DNA from: DATACN01 sp038215095
GTDB lineage: Bacteria > Actinomycetota > Thermoleophilia > Solirubrobacterales > Thermoleophilaceae
Reading direction: 5' to 3'
Assembly (NCBI GenBank): GCA_038215095.1
Contig: JBBQRG010000039.1
Span: forward strand, 1 to 29,478
DNA: 29,478 nucleotides
Shown: one piece after another, positions 28,359 to 29,478 of the stretch
How the letters are laid out: each line of letters starts with the position of its first letter
Numbering within the stretch: the first letter of the stretch is position 1
The notes under the pieces: model-generated
Told to the model about the DNA's origin: nothing
The model's database searches: none
The model's input: only the letters and a program-made list of their open reading frames with translations
Made by a program: the position numbers and the translations under genes

Positions 28359-29324
28359 GTGGAGCCGAACACGTTCACGGGGGTTGCCCTCGATCGGGCC
28401 GAGGACGGCCGGCGCCAGGACGCGGCCTGGGTCGAGGGGCAGCGGCGGCATCCGACCGCCCGCGCCCTTGTGGCCGGCAGCGCGGGAATTCCCGTCGAGG
28501 ACGGCCGGCTGCGGCTGCAACCGCTGCCCGAGGATCCCCCGGGCCAGCCGCTCTTGCTCGGGATCGACGACGAGGGCCCGGTCTTCGCAATCGACGAGGA
28601 CCCGCCGCCATCGGATGCCACACGGCCGCAGCTCATCGGCGCCGGCGGGCGCCGCGGCGAGCCCGCGCCCGAGCAGCCCGGGCGTGTAGGGCTCCGGGAC
28701 GCCGCGACCTTCCTGTCGCTCGAGGATGCTGCGCTCGCGTCGCTTGCGGCGGCGCTGATCAACTGGCACCGCGGCCATCGCTTCTGCGCGAACTGCGGCG
28801 CGGCGACGGAGGTCGTCGAGGCGGGGCTCACGCGCCACTGTGGGAGGTGCGATGTCGAGCATCACCCCCGTGTGGACCCGGTCGTGATCATGCTCGTGAC
28901 CGACGGCCATAGGGTGCTGCTCGGCCGCCAGGCGGTCTGGCCCGAGGGGCGCTATTCGGCGCTTGCGGGGTTCGTGTCGCCGGGCGAGAGCCTCGAGGAG
29001 GCCGTGGCGCGGGAGGTTTTGGAGGAGACCGGCGTGGAGATCGGAGGGCCGGGCTACGTGAGCTCGCAGCCGTGGCCGTTCCCGGCTTCGCTGATGGTGG
29101 GATTCGAGGCGGAGTGGGCCGGCGGCGACCCCGACACGCGCGACGGTGAGCTCGAGGACGTGCGTTGGTTCAGCACGGATGACGTCGAGGCGGCCATGAG
29201 CGTGGACGGGGACGACTGGGAGACGCCGGTGGGCGACTCACCGGCCGGGCTGCTGCTCCCGCCGCGCGCCGCGATCGCGCGTCGGTTGATCGAAGGCTGG
29301 CTGGAGCGACAGCGTGCGGGTTGA
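28359..29324 (+). CDS. nudC: NAD(H) pyrophosphatase, NudC-like Nudix hydrolase
   Basis: This 321-residue Nudix enzyme hydrolyses NAD(H) to NMN(H) and AMP; NudC proteins also remove NAD caps from RNA. It has an N-terminal domain (about 1-120), then a zinc ribbon with Cys143/Cys146 (CANCG) and Cys161/Cys164 (CGRC). The complete Nudix box at 204-226 includes Glu210, REVLEETGV and its metal-binding glutamates. The NudC-specific motif SQPWPFPAS is at 236-244. GTG 28359 is chosen from promoter spacing; a TTG two codons earlier is the limit of the frame. It stands between the decayed genes and clpX. Confidence 0.94.
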   Translation: MEPNTFTGVALDRAEDGRRQDAAWVEGQRRHPTARALVAGSAGIPVEDGRLRLQPLPEDPPGQPLLLGIDDEGPVFAIDEDPPPSDATRPQLIGAGGRRGEPAPEQPGRVGLRDAATFLSLEDAALASLAAALINWHRGHRFCANCGAATEVVEAGLTRHCGRCDVEHHPRVDPVVIMLVTDGHRVLLGRQAVWPEGRYSALAGFVSPGESLEEAVAREVLEETGVEIGGPGYVSSQPWPFPASLMVGFEAEWAGGDPDTRDGELEDVRWFSTDDVEAAMSVDGDDWETPVGDSPAGLLLPPRAAIARRLIEGWLERQRAG

Positions 29325-29401
29325 GCTAAAGGCAGGTACCCGGCGGTCGATTGCGAAACTGTGCGGTACCCTCGTCCGGCTGAGGGTGAGAGAAGAGCAC
29401 T

Positions 29402-29478
29402 GTGGCTCGACCTACTGACTCAAACGAACAGCTCCTCTGCAGCTTCTGCGGCAAGTCCCAGCGACAGGTCAAGAAGCT
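29402..29478 (+). CDS. clpX: ATP-dependent Clp protease ATP-binding subunit ClpX, 5' end
   Basis: The first 25 codons from GTG 29402 read through to CSFCGKSQRQVKK, the N-terminal zinc-binding domain of ClpX, which recognises substrates and adaptors. The gene runs off the window. The 77-base gap before it has TACCCT (29367-29372) as a possible -10 and the purine-rich GAGAGAAGAG as a weak ribosome site. Confidence 0.9.
   Translation, partial: MARPTDSNEQLLCSFCGKSQRQVKK

Noticed and set aside
29336..29372. Two GGTACC copies before clpX as a possible paired operator
   Set aside because: Six-base palindromes about 30 bases apart without wider similarity are too short to call; only the TACCCT hexamer is mentioned as a weak -10 candidate.

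Overview
The window is about 70% G+C with densely packed, often overlapping genes. It holds an aerobic CO-dehydrogenase (cox) accessory cluster, a c-di-AMP riboswitch in front of a NlpC/P60 cell-wall hydrolase, isocitrate lyase, and a tig-clpP...clpX block. This fits a high-GC actinomycete, most likely of the Thermoleophilia/Solirubrobacterales type. That placement is inference from gene content and style. No rRNA or tRNA gene was seen.

Layout. Positions 1-5183: the 3' end of a form I-like coxL, then coxD (MoxR AAA+), coxE (VWA), a 60-residue zinc-binding protein, a stand-alone domain copied from the middle of CoxL, a YceI-like lipocalin on the opposite strand, coxG and a 72-residue zinc ribbon. 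Positions 5184-7341: a ydaO-type c-di-AMP riboswitch controlling a secreted PG-binding + NlpC/P60 protein with a long Ala/Pro/Gln tail, closed by a strong hairpin. Positions 7342-11504: a broken MarR gene, a secreted TAP-like alpha/beta hydrolase, and a minus-strand cassette of ferric-reductase-like membrane protein, small anchored protein and ApbE flavin transferase. Positions 11639-14163: isocitrate lyase, a small SH3-like protein and a VOC dioxygenase. Positions 14184-18551: a minus-strand operon of ABC ATPase, FtsX-like permease and a frameshifted exported metallophosphoesterase. Positions 18615-22891: a DsbA-like protein, a Cys-rich mini-protein divergent from ferritin, an unknown 316-residue protein, RNase D and a frameshifted beta-hydroxyacid dehydrogenase. 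Positions 22947-24239: an exported fusion of an M14 zinc carboxypeptidase with a zinc amidase. Positions 24380-29478: trigger factor, clpP, about 2 kb of decayed genes (truncated aldo/keto reductase, MmyB-type regulator with two offsetting indels, AraC tail), nudC, and the start of clpX.

Themes. Several genes serve cell-wall remodelling (riboswitch-controlled hydrolase, M14-amidase fusion) and redox or metal handling (CO dehydrogenase, ApbE cassette, ferritin, DsbA-like protein). At least seven genes have a TANNNT hexamer 6-11 nt before the start codon and no Shine-Dalgarno, which suggests leaderless mRNAs.

Caution. Frame breaks are seen in four genes (MarR, metallophosphoesterase, dehydrogenase, MmyB-type regulator). 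This is enough to suspect single-base assembly errors as well as real gene decay. The candidates I consider most worth following are the orphan CoxL-middle-domain protein, the M14-amidase fusion and the ApbE cassette that lacks an obvious flavin-acceptor domain.
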